Position numbers and translations under genes: made by a program
Notes under the pieces: generated by a model
Databases searched by the model: none
What the model was told of the DNA's origin: nothing
What the model saw: the letters and a program-made list of their open reading frames with translations, nothing else
Origin: DATJBF01 sp035515475
Lineage (GTDB): Bacteria > Verrucomicrobiota > Verrucomicrobiia > Palsa-1439
Reading direction: 5' to 3'
DNA: 56,285 nucleotides
Assembly: GCA_035515475.1 (NCBI GenBank)
Contig: DATJBF010000087.1
Coordinates: 1-56,285 of the forward strand
Shown here: one piece after another, positions 27,561-34,903 of the stretch
Position numbering within the stretch: the stretch's first letter is position 1
Layout of the letters: the number at the start of each line of letters is the position of its first letter

Positions 27561-30494
27561 ATGGCAGCCAGAATGGTTCTTCCACGTCGAGGTATGATTC
27601 ACCGAACCCCGAAACGGCCCTGCGCCGCCGGGTGGCGTGTGCCGCTCGGTTGTGCCGCGCTGTTCTTGTCCGCTTGGGCCGGGACGACGCAGGCCAATCC
27701 GGATTTGCCGATCATCAGCAACCAAACTTTCGCGGTCACCAACTCAATCTATGGCGCAGTGGGGAACGGAACGACGGACAACGCCGTTGCCATCCAAAGC
27801 GCCATCAACGACGCGGGCGCGCACGGCGGCGGGACCGTCCTGATACCGGCCAATGGCGCCATGAGCACATACCTGTGTGGCCCGGTCACCCTGACCAACG
27901 GCATCAATTTCCAGATCGACACCGGTGCCACACTCAAGATGCTCCCATTCAGTAGTTATCCCACAAGCCCGACCATTCCCGATTTCATCACAGCGACGAA
28001 CCATCACGACGTGGAAATCAGCGGTTCGGGAACGATCGACGGCTCGGCCACGTCGGGCAGCCCGGGGTGGTGGGACGGACGCGCCACCTCCGCCCGGCCT
28101 CTTATGATCAGGGTGGACGCCTGCGAGAGGGTGTTGATCCAGAACTTGCACTTGAAAAACCCGCCGAAAATGCACATCGGGTTCAAGAATACCGGGGGCA
28201 ACATCACCATCCAGGGACTGTTTATCGACACGTCGCCGAGTTCGCTCAACACCGACGGGATTGATCTCGTGGGAACCAACTGCCTGGTGCAAAACTGCTC
28301 GATCAGTGACGGAGACGATAACATTGCGTTCAGCCCCACGGTCGGGACCCTCTCCTGTGACACGTTGGTCAGCAATTGCATTTTCGGCGCGGGCCACGGC
28401 GTATCGATTGGCAGCAATACCGCCGGCGGGCTGTCGAACTTGACCGTCACCGCCTGCACGTTCAGTGGCACCGACTACGGTATTCGCATGAAGTCCGATA
28501 ACAACACCAACGTCACCGGTAGCACCAACGGCCGCGGGGGCGTGGTCCAGAATCTCACCTATTCCAATCTCACGATGACGAATATCACGAAAGGCGCGAT
28601 CGTCATCTACAGCTATTACAATGAGATGGGAACGCCCACCGGCATTACGCCAGCCACCGCGGCGGGAGAATCAGTTGGCAAGACCAACATTCCGGTCTGG
28701 CGCAACATCATCATCAGCAATGTAACCGCGTCCGTGGCCAACAGCGGCATTCAAGGCATCATTTGGGGACGCAAAGAGGCGCTCATTTCCAATGTCACGC
28801 TGTCGGCCGTGACCGTAGCGGGTCCCGCAACCTTCGATGTTTATAACGCACGGGACATCCAATTCATCGACTCACGGATCTCGGCGCCCAGCAGCAGCAA
28901 CAATCTCACCCTCTTCAATGCCGACGTCACGGTTACGAACAGCACCCTCAGCACGAATGTCGTATTGCTGGGTGGATTGGCCAAGCCGGGAACCAACAAT
29001 CCCATGGCGTTCTTCAACGCGACGGCCACCATTACGGATACGAACATGCTCGGCAACAGTCCCATCACGTTGGGCGGCAGCACGCTCGCCTTCAAACAGG
29101 GCACAGTGAATTCGTTGAACGATTTCACCGTCGTGGACGCCAGCACGCTCTCATTCACCAACGGCACCAATTCGCTGGGCGGTCTGCTGGCCGGCCCCGG
29201 CACGCTGACGGTGAGTTTACCGGGAACCACCCTCCTCTCGCTGCAAGGCGACGCCTCGGGCTTCACGGGCACACTGGCCATCACCAACAGCGGCACGCTC
29301 CGCTTCAACCAGGGCGCGAACACTTGGGGGGGTGTTCATGCGGCATTCGACGCCGGTTCGTCGGGAAACATCAACAACCACTCGAGCACCAGCATCACGG
29401 TTTACCTCGGCGCACTGTCGGGCGGACCCGGCTCGAAACTACTGGGAAGCGATCAGGCTGGTCCGGGGACGGACACATATGTGATCGGCGGCTTGGATTC
29501 CAACACGACCTTTGCCGGTACCATTACCAACGGTACCAATACCAGCACGCCGCATCTGGCGGCCTTGACCAAGATCGGCGGCGGCATCTTCACAATCTCC
29601 GGTGCCAACAGTTACGGGGGCGGCACCACGGTGAGCAACGGCACCTTGGTGGTCAACAACCTGACCGGCAGCGGCACGGGTACTGGGACCGTCACCGTGG
29701 CCAGCGGCGCAACGTTGGGCGGGGACGGCGTCATCAGCGGCCCGGTAATCGTGAATGGAACGTTGTTGCCCGGCGGCCGTCCCGGCACCTTGACGGTCAG
29801 CAACAGTCTGGTGCTGAGCGGAGGCGCCATCCTGCGTTACGCCCTGGGCACCACTAGCGACCTGACCGCCGTGAGCGGGAATCTCACTGTGGATGGGACG
29901 CTCGACGTCACCGACTCGGGAGGGCTCACGAACGGCACGTACACACTCTTCACGTATGGCGGCGCATTGGCCACGAACGGCACCCCAAGCATCTTGGCGA
30001 TGGGCAGCACTCCGGATGTGACCAAGTCGTACACCATCGATATCGGGACGGCCGGTCAAGTCAATCTGGTCGTCCACAATGGCGCGCCGACGCTCGATCC
30101 GTTCACCGCCTGGCAACTCCAGTATTTCGGTTGCACCAACCTGGCAATTTGTCCGCAAGCCGCAGGCGACGCCGACGCTGATGGCGATGGCCTGAGCAAT
30201 ACCAACGAGTTCTTGGCGGGCACGGATCCGACCAACAGCGCGTCGGCACTGCGGATCATCTCCGCAGTGCGTCAGGGCAATAACGTGATTGTCACCTGGA
30301 TGACGGCGGGCGGACGGACCAACGTCGTACAGGTGACGCCGGGCGATGGAGTTGGCGACTACGCCACCAATTTCACCGACCTGAGTGGTCCCCTCCTCAT
30401 TTCGGGCACCGGCGATGTGACGACCAACTATGTCGATGACAATGGCGCCACCAACGCTCCCACCCGGTTTTACCGCATACGCCTGGTGCCATAG
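27561..30494 (+). CDS. Secreted GH28 polygalacturonase with PATR repeats and shared C-terminal module
   Basis: 977 residues if the ATG at 27561 is used; ATGs at 27573 and 27594 are in frame and equally possible, and none has a good ribosome binding site. The last gives the tidiest signal peptide, ending AGTTQA. GH28 covers about residues 48-440 with NTDG at about 230, GDDNIAF, GHGVSIGS and GIRMKS. It is very close to the GH28 at 18049, including the shared SNTAGGxSNLTVT segment. A long PATR region follows (about 500-830; TLGGDGVISGPVIVNGTLLP), then the shared module from 848. It is only 59 bp behind pectate lyase 2, so it is probably co-transcribed. Compared with 18049 it swaps the BACON-Ig-FN3-C-terminal block for the module, a natural domain exchange. 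Confidence 0.88.
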   Translation: MAARMVLPRRGMIHRTPKRPCAAGWRVPLGCAALFLSAWAGTTQANPDLPIISNQTFAVTNSIYGAVGNGTTDNAVAIQSAINDAGAHGGGTVLIPANGAMSTYLCGPVTLTNGINFQIDTGATLKMLPFSSYPTSPTIPDFITATNHHDVEISGSGTIDGSATSGSPGWWDGRATSARPLMIRVDACERVLIQNLHLKNPPKMHIGFKNTGGNITIQGLFIDTSPSSLNTDGIDLVGTNCLVQNCSISDGDDNIAFSPTVGTLSCDTLVSNCIFGAGHGVSIGSNTAGGLSNLTVTACTFSGTDYGIRMKSDNNTNVTGSTNGRGGVVQNLTYSNLTMTNITKGAIVIYSYYNEMGTPTGITPATAAGESVGKTNIPVWRNIIISNVTASVANSGIQGIIWGRKEALISNVTLSAVTVAGPATFDVYNARDIQFIDSRISAPSSSNNLTLFNADVTVTNSTLSTNVVLLGGLAKPGTNNPMAFFNATATITDTNMLGNSPITLGGSTLAFKQGTVNSLNDFTVVDASTLSFTNGTNSLGGLLAGPGTLTVSLPGTTLLSLQGDASGFTGTLAITNSGTLRFNQGANTWGGVHAAFDAGSSGNINNHSSTSITVYLGALSGGPGSKLLGSDQAGPGTDTYVIGGLDSNTTFAGTITNGTNTSTPHLAALTKIGGGIFTISGANSYGGGTTVSNGTLVVNNLTGSGTGTGTVTVASGATLGGDGVISGPVIVNGTLLPGGRPGTLTVSNSLVLSGGAILRYALGTTSDLTAVSGNLTVDGTLDVTDSGGLTNGTYTLFTYGGALATNGTPSILAMGSTPDVTKSYTIDIGTAGQVNLVVHNGAPTLDPFTAWQLQYFGCTNLAICPQAAGDADADGDGLSNTNEFLAGTDPTNSASALRIISAVRQGNNVIVTWMTAGGRTNVVQVTPGDGVGDYATNFTDLSGPLLISGTGDVTTNYVDDNGATNAPTRFYRIRLVP
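30102..30494 (+). repeat. Shared C-terminal module, copy 5 (last GH28)
   Basis: It starts FTAWQLQYFGC with the extra CPQA segment, has the loop DADGDGLSNTNEFLAGTDP and ends TNAPTRFYRIRLVP. The loop is closest to copy 1. Confidence 0.85.
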
Positions 30495-30581
30495 CACTGC
30501 TACCACCACGCTGATAATCCGGCTTCCGTTTCCGTGTCCCTCCGTGTAGTATCGTGCCGTCGGATCAGGGGAGAGCGCATC

Positions 30582-31133
30582 GTGGCTGATACTCCCAAAG
30601 GCATTTCCGTAAGCCGCCAGGATGATCGGATTTATGTCCGTGTTGTGGGACGGGGTACGTTCCAGAACAGCCAGCCGTTACAGCAGTTCGCTGGGGAAAT
30701 GATCGAACAGGGAGAAAAGGAGTTCGTCGTCGATCTCGAGCAGTGCCAGGGCATGGACAGCACCTTCTTGGGCGTACTGGCAGGCATCGGCCTGCGGTTG
30801 CGCGAAATCGGATGCCCCTCCGCTCTGCGGGTGATCAACATCGGCGGTCGCCAGATGGAGTCACTCCGGACGCTCGGATTGGATCGACTGTTCGACATCC
30901 AAACCGGCCGGCAGACGGTTCCCGAAGGCGCCGACTTCTGTCCGCTCGCCGACGCCGACGTCACGCAGCTGACGCACCCCCTCACCAAGGAGGAGGCTGC
31001 CAACCTGATACTCGAAGCGCACAACAACCTGGTTCGTGCCGACAAACGCAACGCGTTGCAGTTCAGAGAATTAACCAGATCGCTGCGTGAGGCGATCGAC
31101 CGACGTCGGGCCCGTGGGAGGGACAAAGAATAG
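30582..31133 (+). CDS. STAS-domain anti-sigma factor antagonist-like protein
   Basis: 183 residues from a GTG at 30582, preceded by AGGGGAGA at suitable distance; a GTG at 30534 would add 16 residues without such a site. Residues about 10-110 form a STAS domain (VVDLEQCQGMDSTFLGVLAG), where the Ser of DST is at the position phosphorylated in SpoIIAA/RsbV. The C-terminal 70 residues (EEAANLILEAHNNLVRADK) are a helical extension not found in plain RsbV. It heads a short operon with a second STAS protein and an RsbW-like kinase. Partner-switching control of a sigma factor, or of another output, is the likely role; no sigma factor is adjacent. Confidence 0.8.
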   Translation: MADTPKGISVSRQDDRIYVRVVGRGTFQNSQPLQQFAGEMIEQGEKEFVVDLEQCQGMDSTFLGVLAGIGLRLREIGCPSALRVINIGGRQMESLRTLGLDRLFDIQTGRQTVPEGADFCPLADADVTQLTHPLTKEEAANLILEAHNNLVRADKRNALQFRELTRSLREAIDRRRARGRDKE

Positions 31134-31200
31134 GCACGGCAGACGCGCCCAGCCAAACCAACAAGCACATCAAGCCCGCACGACGGAAGGCGTGCCGAAC

Positions 31201-31551
31201 ATGAAAGACTTCCAGATCGAAAAGGAATCGCGTGGTCCGGTGCAGATCATTCGGCTGAACGGCTCGTTGGACATGTATTCATTCCCGCGGTTGGAAGCAC
31301 AACTCAACGCCTTCTTCCGGTTGGGCCAGTATCTTATGATCCTTGACTGCCGCAATCTCGAATACATCGGCAGCGCGGGACTGGGGGCGCTCATCGCCCT
31401 CGCCAAGCAGGCCCGCGAGCACAATGGCGACCTCCGATTGCTCAATCTCCCCGAACGCATCTACAAGGTCATCGAATTGCTGGGCTTCACGAAGGTCCTC
31501 CAGGTCTTCGACAGCGAGGAAGCCGCCCTCGCCAGCTTTCAAACGAACTAA
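31201..31551 (+). CDS. Anti-sigma factor antagonist (STAS domain, SpoIIAA/RsbV-like)
   Basis: 116 residues from the ATG at 31201, the full length of a single-domain STAS protein. LDCRNLEYIGSAGLGALIAL carries the conserved SAGLG loop, with Ser as the phosphorylation candidate. In its unphosphorylated form such a protein binds the anti-sigma kinase and frees the sigma factor. It lies 67 bp after the first STAS gene and 20 bp before the RsbW-like gene, so it is probably that kinase's direct partner. Confidence 0.88.
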   Translation: MKDFQIEKESRGPVQIIRLNGSLDMYSFPRLEAQLNAFFRLGQYLMILDCRNLEYIGSAGLGALIALAKQAREHNGDLRLLNLPERIYKVIELLGFTKVLQVFDSEEAALASFQTN

Positions 31552-31571
31552 CCCGCGTTCCTTCACACGGT

Positions 31572-32051
31572 ATGGGAACACCCAAACAAATTCGACGGAA
31601 GGAGTTGCCCGACGGATTTGTTCTCGAGACGCCCGGCCATGAGAGTTACCTCGCTCCGATTCGCGCGATTGTTGCCGACCTCGCCCGCACGGTCGGGTTC
31701 GACGACCAAGAAATCGCCAAGATAGAAATCGCCGTCGGCGAGGCCTGCACGAATGTTGTCAAGCACGCCTACGCGCCCGGCGAGGAATGGTGTTGGCGCC
31801 ATCGCGATCCGCAAATCCGGCTCCAAGTCCGCTCCGAGAACGACCGTCTGGTCATCGAGATCAACGACCACGGCCAGCGGTTCGACTTTGCCAGCTACCG
31901 ACCCACCGAGATTGACCATCGCCTGCGCGAAATGAATGCCACGGGCTACGGCATCGCCATCATCCGCCGGTTTATGGACGAAGTGCAGTACAGTTCCAAC
32001 GACCAGACCGGCAACACCCTGCGGATGGTCAAATACTTGAAAAAACCCTAG
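31572..32051 (+). CDS. Anti-sigma regulatory factor, RsbW-like serine kinase (HATPase)
   Basis: 159 residues. The GHKL ATPase boxes are visible: EIAVGEACTNVVKHAY (N box with Glu and Asn), EINDHGQRFD (G1) and GYGIAIIRRFMDEVQY (G2). RsbW/SpoIIAB proteins bind a sigma factor and phosphorylate their STAS antagonist. With two STAS proteins upstream this gives one kinase with two possible antagonists. The next genes are grpE and dnaJ, hinting at stress-linked control, but that link is positional only. Confidence 0.88.
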   Translation: MGTPKQIRRKELPDGFVLETPGHESYLAPIRAIVADLARTVGFDDQEIAKIEIAVGEACTNVVKHAYAPGEEWCWRHRDPQIRLQVRSENDRLVIEINDHGQRFDFASYRPTEIDHRLREMNATGYGIAIIRRFMDEVQYSSNDQTGNTLRMVKYLKKP

Positions 32052-32082
32052 GTCTCCCCCATTGTAGCTCTGCAAGTTCCGT

Positions 32083-32775
32083 ATGACTGTGAAAAGTAAA
32101 CACTCAAAACCTGCGTCCGTCCCACCCGCGACCGCCATTCCGCCCGCGGCAGAACGGACGGCCCCGACGGATCAGGCCGAAGTTACGCCGACCCCCAGCC
32201 CGGCCGGGCAACCCGGTCCCGCGTCCATTTCGCCGACGGAACTCGATCAACTGAAAACCGCCGCGGCCAAAGCCGACGAGAACTGGGACAAATTCCTGCG
32301 CGCCGCAGCCGAACTCGACAACTACCGCAAACGCGTCGCCCGCGAGAAGGAGGACCTGGCCCGGTTCACTTCCGAGCGCGTTGTCGCGGCGCTGCTGCCC
32401 GTGCTCGACAACCTCGAACGCGCCCTCGCCGCCGTCCAGGAACACGAAACCAGCAGCGACGCCATTCTCGATGGGCTCCAGCAAATTCAATCACAATTCC
32501 GTCGCACCTTGGAAGAATTCGGCCTCAAGGAAGTTGCCGCCCACGCCGGCCACCCGTTCGACCCCAATATCCACGAAGCAGTCGGCCATGTCGAATCCGC
32601 CGAACACCCGGAAGGCCACGTGATCGAGCAACTTCAGCGCGGCTACAAGCTTGCCGACCGCCTGCTCCGCCCCGCCCGGGTCGTCGTCAGCAAGGGCCCT
32701 GCGCAAAAGGGTTCCAGCGACGCAGGCAGAAAGAATTCTGGGGGCACAGGCGTCCCTGCCGGTGAATCCGAATGA
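32083..32775 (+). CDS. grpE: Nucleotide exchange factor GrpE
   Basis: 230 residues. After a low-complexity Pro/Thr-rich N terminus (1-60) comes the coiled coil (AAKADENWDKFLRAAAELDN, YRKRVAREKEDL) and the C-terminal beta domain (GHPFDPNIHEAV, GYKLADRLLRPARVVVSKG). GrpE releases ADP from DnaK. The last 25 residues (after VSKG) are an unusual Gly/Ser-rich tail whose DNA (32743-32764) belongs to a palindromic repeat also seen in the gene at 43808. The stop overlaps the dnaJ start (ATGA), indicating coupled translation. dnaK itself is at the other end of the window on the opposite strand. Confidence 0.95.
   Translation: MTVKSKHSKPASVPPATAIPPAAERTAPTDQAEVTPTPSPAGQPGPASISPTELDQLKTAAAKADENWDKFLRAAAELDNYRKRVAREKEDLARFTSERVVAALLPVLDNLERALAAVQEHETSSDAILDGLQQIQSQFRRTLEEFGLKEVAAHAGHPFDPNIHEAVGHVESAEHPEGHVIEQLQRGYKLADRLLRPARVVVSKGPAQKGSSDAGRKNSGGTGVPAGESE
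32743..32764. repeat. Short palindromic repeat inside the grpE 3' end
   Basis: GGCACAGGCGTCCCTGCCGGTG pairs imperfectly with itself (CACAGGC against GCCGGTG) and matches, on the opposite strand, the repeat within 44139-44182. It encodes the tail GTGVPAG. Confidence 0.45.
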
Positions 32776-33941
32776 CCAAACGCGATTATTACGAGGTGCT
32801 CGGCGTTTCGCGGCAGGCTTCGGAAGACGAAATCAAGAAGGCCTACCGCAAGCTCGCGCTGAAATATCATCCCGACAAGAACCCCGGCAGCAAGGAGGCC
32901 GAGGAGAAATTCAAGGAACTCGGCGAGGCCTACGAGGCGCTCAGCGACCCGCAGAAACGCGCGGCCTACGACCGTTTCGGCCATGCGGCATTTGCACCCG
33001 GCGGCGCCGGTGCCGGTGCGGGCGGACCGTTCGCCGGCGGCGGATTCCACGATCCGTTTGAAATCTTTCGCGAGGTGTTCGGCGGCGCCGGTGGGGGGAT
33101 CTTCGACGATTTCTTCGAGCAGGCATTCGGTGGCGCGGGGCGACGTTCACACGGCGGCGCGCAACGGGGCAATGATCTGCGCTACGATTTGGAGATCGAC
33201 CTCGAAGACGCGGCCCGCGGCGTCGAACGCGAGATCACCTTCACCAAGCTTGACACCTGTCCCGAGTGCAACGGCCGTGGCGCGGCCTCAGGCGCCAAGG
33301 CCGAGACCTGTCCCACGTGCCACGGTCAGGGTCAGGTCGCCCATTCGCGCGGCTTTTTCACCGTCGCCTCCACCTGCCCGCGCTGCAATGGCACGGGCCA
33401 GATTCTAACCAACCCGTGCAAACACTGCGGCGGCGAAGGCCGCGTTCAGCACCGTTCCAAACTCAAAGTCCGCATTCCCGCCGGTATCGAAGACGGCTCA
33501 CGGTTGCGCAGCTCGGGCAACGGCGAGGCGGGAATCCGCGGCGGTCCGTCCGGCGATCTCTACGTCGTCGTCCACGTCCGCCCGCACGAATTATTCGACC
33601 GTCACGGGGACGATCTGCTCTGCGAAGTGCCGATCAGTTTCTCCACCGCGGCGCTCGGCGGCGAAATCGAAGTGCCGACGCTCAGTGGCCCGGCCAAACT
33701 GAAAATTCCCAGCGGAACACAAAGCGGTACGACCTTCCGTCTCCGCGGCAAAGGCATGCCCAATGTCCACGGCCACGGCCACGGCGACCAGCACGTCCGC
33801 GTCCTGGTCGAAGTCCCCTCGCGTCTCTCGCGCCAACTGCGTGAGAAACTGGAGGAGTTCGCCGCGCTGGCCAACGACGAAGCCTATCCACAAACGAAGT
33901 CGTTCTTGGAAAAGGCCAAGCGGTTTTTTGGGGGCCGGTGA
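32772..33941 (+). CDS. dnaJ: Chaperone DnaJ
   Basis: 389 residues, standard type I length. It has a J domain (1-70) with HPD in YHPDKNPG; a Gly/Phe-rich linker (about 75-125); four zinc motifs CPECNGRG, CPTCHGQG, CPRCNGTG and CKHCGGEG (about 163-225); and C-terminal substrate-binding domains with a dimerisation end. It stimulates DnaK ATPase and delivers clients. It overlaps grpE by 4 bp. Confidence 0.97.
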   Translation: MTKRDYYEVLGVSRQASEDEIKKAYRKLALKYHPDKNPGSKEAEEKFKELGEAYEALSDPQKRAAYDRFGHAAFAPGGAGAGAGGPFAGGGFHDPFEIFREVFGGAGGGIFDDFFEQAFGGAGRRSHGGAQRGNDLRYDLEIDLEDAARGVEREITFTKLDTCPECNGRGAASGAKAETCPTCHGQGQVAHSRGFFTVASTCPRCNGTGQILTNPCKHCGGEGRVQHRSKLKVRIPAGIEDGSRLRSSGNGEAGIRGGPSGDLYVVVHVRPHELFDRHGDDLLCEVPISFSTAALGGEIEVPTLSGPAKLKIPSGTQSGTTFRLRGKGMPNVHGHGHGDQHVRVLVEVPSRLSRQLREKLEEFAALANDEAYPQTKSFLEKAKRFFGGR

Positions 33942-33984
33942 TTTGGAACGCGGCGGCTTCCGCTTTCAAGGATTTCATTCGCCT

Positions 33985-34812
33985 ATGCATCGTTTCTTTC
34001 TCCCAAACCTTCAGCAGCCCGTGCTCGCTGCCGACGAAGCGCATCACGCAATTCACGTGCTGCGGCTGAAGGCTGGCGACACGGTGAACGTGTTCGACGG
34101 ACGCGGCCATGAGGCGCAGGCTCAAATCGCCGACATCACCAAGGATTCCGTCCGTCTTGCAGTACTCCACCACTCCAACGCTCCATTTCTCCCGTGCCAC
34201 ATCACCCTCGCCCAGGCGATCCCGAAAAAGAGCATGGATTTGATTGTGCAGAAAGCGACCGAGTTGGGCGTGGCATCGATTGTGCCGTTGCTGTCCGAGC
34301 GGACGCTCGTGCAACTGGACGGCGATTCGAAGAGGATCGAGCGGTGGCGCGAGATTGCGCTCGATGCCTGCAAACAATGCGGCAACAACTGGTTGCCGGA
34401 CATTCAGCCGCCGCAGAAAGCCCGGGAGTTTATGGGCAACCTTGGCAAGACCGCGCCACGCCCGCGAGGAGAGCGGCTGCGTGAGGGCCAGTTCGACCTC
34501 AAGCTGATCGCTTCACTTCAACCCGACGCGCAGCCGCTGAAACAAATCCTTTCCACCGCTTTTACCCCGCTCGGAGCGGGGCCGGCACTCCACGGGTCGC
34601 GCCGAAGTTCGACGGAGGCGGAACACTCCATTTCTTCGTCCGTCCTCCTCCTCATCGGCCCCGAAGGCGATTTTACTCCCGCCGAATTGTCACTGGCGAA
34701 ATCCGTGGGCTGTGTGCCGTTGTCGCTGGGACCGCTCGTGCTGCGGGCCGAGACCGCCGCGCTCTATGCGCTCAGCATCCTGCATCACGAATTGCAGAAC
34801 ACGAGAACGTAG
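33985..34812 (+). CDS. rsmE: 16S rRNA m3U1498 methyltransferase RsmE
   Basis: 275 residues from the ATG at 33985 (MHRFFLPN, the family's usual start). It has a PUA-like N domain (EAHHAIHVLRLKAGDTV), then a SPOUT knot domain with QAIPKKSMDLIVQKATELGV, LLIGPEGDFTPAEL and LSLGPLVLRAETAALYAL, where SAM binds. It methylates U1498 of the 30S subunit. Between about residues 188 and 212 is an insert (FTPLGAGPALHGSRRSS) where other RsmE proteins go straight into the IGPEG motif. Its DNA contains a perfect hairpin, CCCCGCTC-G-GAGCGGGG (34565-34581), suggesting an in-frame insertion of a repeat. It probably belongs to the grpE-dnaJ transcription unit. Confidence 0.93.
   Translation: MHRFFLPNLQQPVLAADEAHHAIHVLRLKAGDTVNVFDGRGHEAQAQIADITKDSVRLAVLHHSNAPFLPCHITLAQAIPKKSMDLIVQKATELGVASIVPLLSERTLVQLDGDSKRIERWREIALDACKQCGNNWLPDIQPPQKAREFMGNLGKTAPRPRGERLREGQFDLKLIASLQPDAQPLKQILSTAFTPLGAGPALHGSRRSSTEAEHSISSSVLLLIGPEGDFTPAELSLAKSVGCVPLSLGPLVLRAETAALYALSILHHELQNTRT
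34565..34581. repeat. Perfect palindrome inside rsmE
   Basis: CCCCGCTC-G-GAGCGGGG lies in the middle of an apparent in-frame insertion. It is not at a gene end and lacks a T-run, so it is not a terminator. Confidence 0.5.
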
Positions 34813-34903
34813 AGCGGGTGTCTCGGCCGTTCGCTTTTCAGTCTTATTCCGCTAGTGCTTCGCGATTGCAGCCGCAAGAATCCCCGCTACAATTCCGCGC
34901 GCC

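Noticed and set aside
2658..30494. PEP-CTERM, LPXTG or type IX sorting signals on the pectinases
   Set aside because: None of the C termini has a PEP motif plus membrane helix and basic end, an LPXTG motif or a typical type IX domain; the ends are FYRIRLVP or SGYVIVEPSP.
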